Origin: Arthrobacter endolithicus | GTDB lineage: Bacteria; Actinomycetota; Actinomycetes; Actinomycetales; Micrococcaceae | Direction: 5' to 3' | Length of the DNA stretch: 42,024 nucleotides | NCBI RefSeq assembly: GCF_026627425.1 | Contig: NZ_JAPNLH010000024.1 | Location: 1-42,024, forward strand | Shown: piece after piece, positions 41,905-42,024 of the stretch | Numbering within the stretch: the stretch's first letter is position 1 | Layout: each line of letters opens with the position of its first letter | Notes under the pieces: model-generated | Databases searched by the model: none | The model's input: only the letters and a program-made list of their open reading frames with translations | Told to the model about the DNA's origin: nothing | Program-made: the position numbers and the translations under genes

Positions 41905-42024
41905 TTATGCCGACGTTGTGATTATGCCGATGTTGGTCTGCGATCCCTGGTTCCAGGTGGTGGAAGGGACAAAAAGGTCGGCATAATCACGCTGTGGTGA
42001 TCGGCTTGTCTTCTCAACTATTGA
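41905..42024. mobile_element. End of an element inserted into IS3 orfB
   Basis: TTATGCCGACGTTG (41905-41918) is repeated as TTATGCCGATGTTG (41922-41935). TGATTATGCCGA (41919-41930) also has a perfect inverted partner TCGGCATAATCA (41978-41989). Such iterated short motifs are typical of recombinase- or transposase-binding ends. The rest of the element lies beyond the window. Confidence 0.65.

Noticed and set aside
1-42024. CRISPR array
   Set aside because: No series of regularly spaced repeats of 25-40 bp was found; the repeats seen are short IS-end, operator or coding repeats.

Overview
This is high-GC DNA with actinobacterial features: GTG starts, densely coupled ATGA/GTGA operons, and LacI- and LysR-driven catabolic clusters. 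I infer an Arthrobacter-like member of the Micrococcaceae from protein style only; no rRNA or housekeeping marker is present to prove it.

Layout. Positions 1-2475 are mobile DNA: the first 40 codons of a tyrosine recombinase (minus strand), a left-truncated IS21 element (istA remnant, intact istB, right end with spaced repeats), then the 3' end of a tRNA gene followed by a strong intrinsic terminator. I read this as the attachment site closing an integrated island, with chromosome-like DNA to its right. From 2475 to 6400 there is decayed DNA, a TetR gene divergent from a cupin operon whose third gene (a luciferase-like monooxygenase) is broken, and two dihydrofolate-reductase-like genes. Positions 6503-12486 hold a complete ribose operon, rbsR-A-C-B-K-D, behind two abutting LacI-type operators. 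Positions 12603-17650 hold an alcohol/semialdehyde oxidation cluster (Fe-ADH, MmsA, Zn-ADH) divergent from a LysR gene. Positions 17730-24000 hold a LacI gene divergent from a HisD-like dehydrogenase, an SDR and a 3-hydroxyacyl-CoA-dehydrogenase-like protein, followed by an oppositely oriented VOC protein and MFS carrier.

Positions 24101-36217 are the least understood part. Two convergent LysR genes are followed by one long collinear gene set: aldehyde dehydrogenase, an unrecognised 573-residue protein, a membrane-dipeptidase homologue lacking part of its metal site, a DUF3726-like protein, a RidA protein, an MFS carrier, a ThDP-dependent enzyme and a succinate-semialdehyde-dehydrogenase-like enzyme. 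The first five genes overlap or touch, so they are probably one transcript. The set looks like a complete uptake-to-central-metabolism route for an unidentified, probably nitrogen-containing, substrate. It is my main candidate for an undescribed system.

Positions 36409-40763 carry a FUSC-type membrane protein, a ChrB-like/MFS pair and a small DUF2127 membrane protein. The window ends in an IS3-family element whose orfB is cut just before its catalytic domain by another element with short TTATGCCGA repeats. Mobile DNA therefore brackets a region made mostly of carbon-source catabolic modules, each with its own local regulator and, in several cases, a visible palindromic operator.
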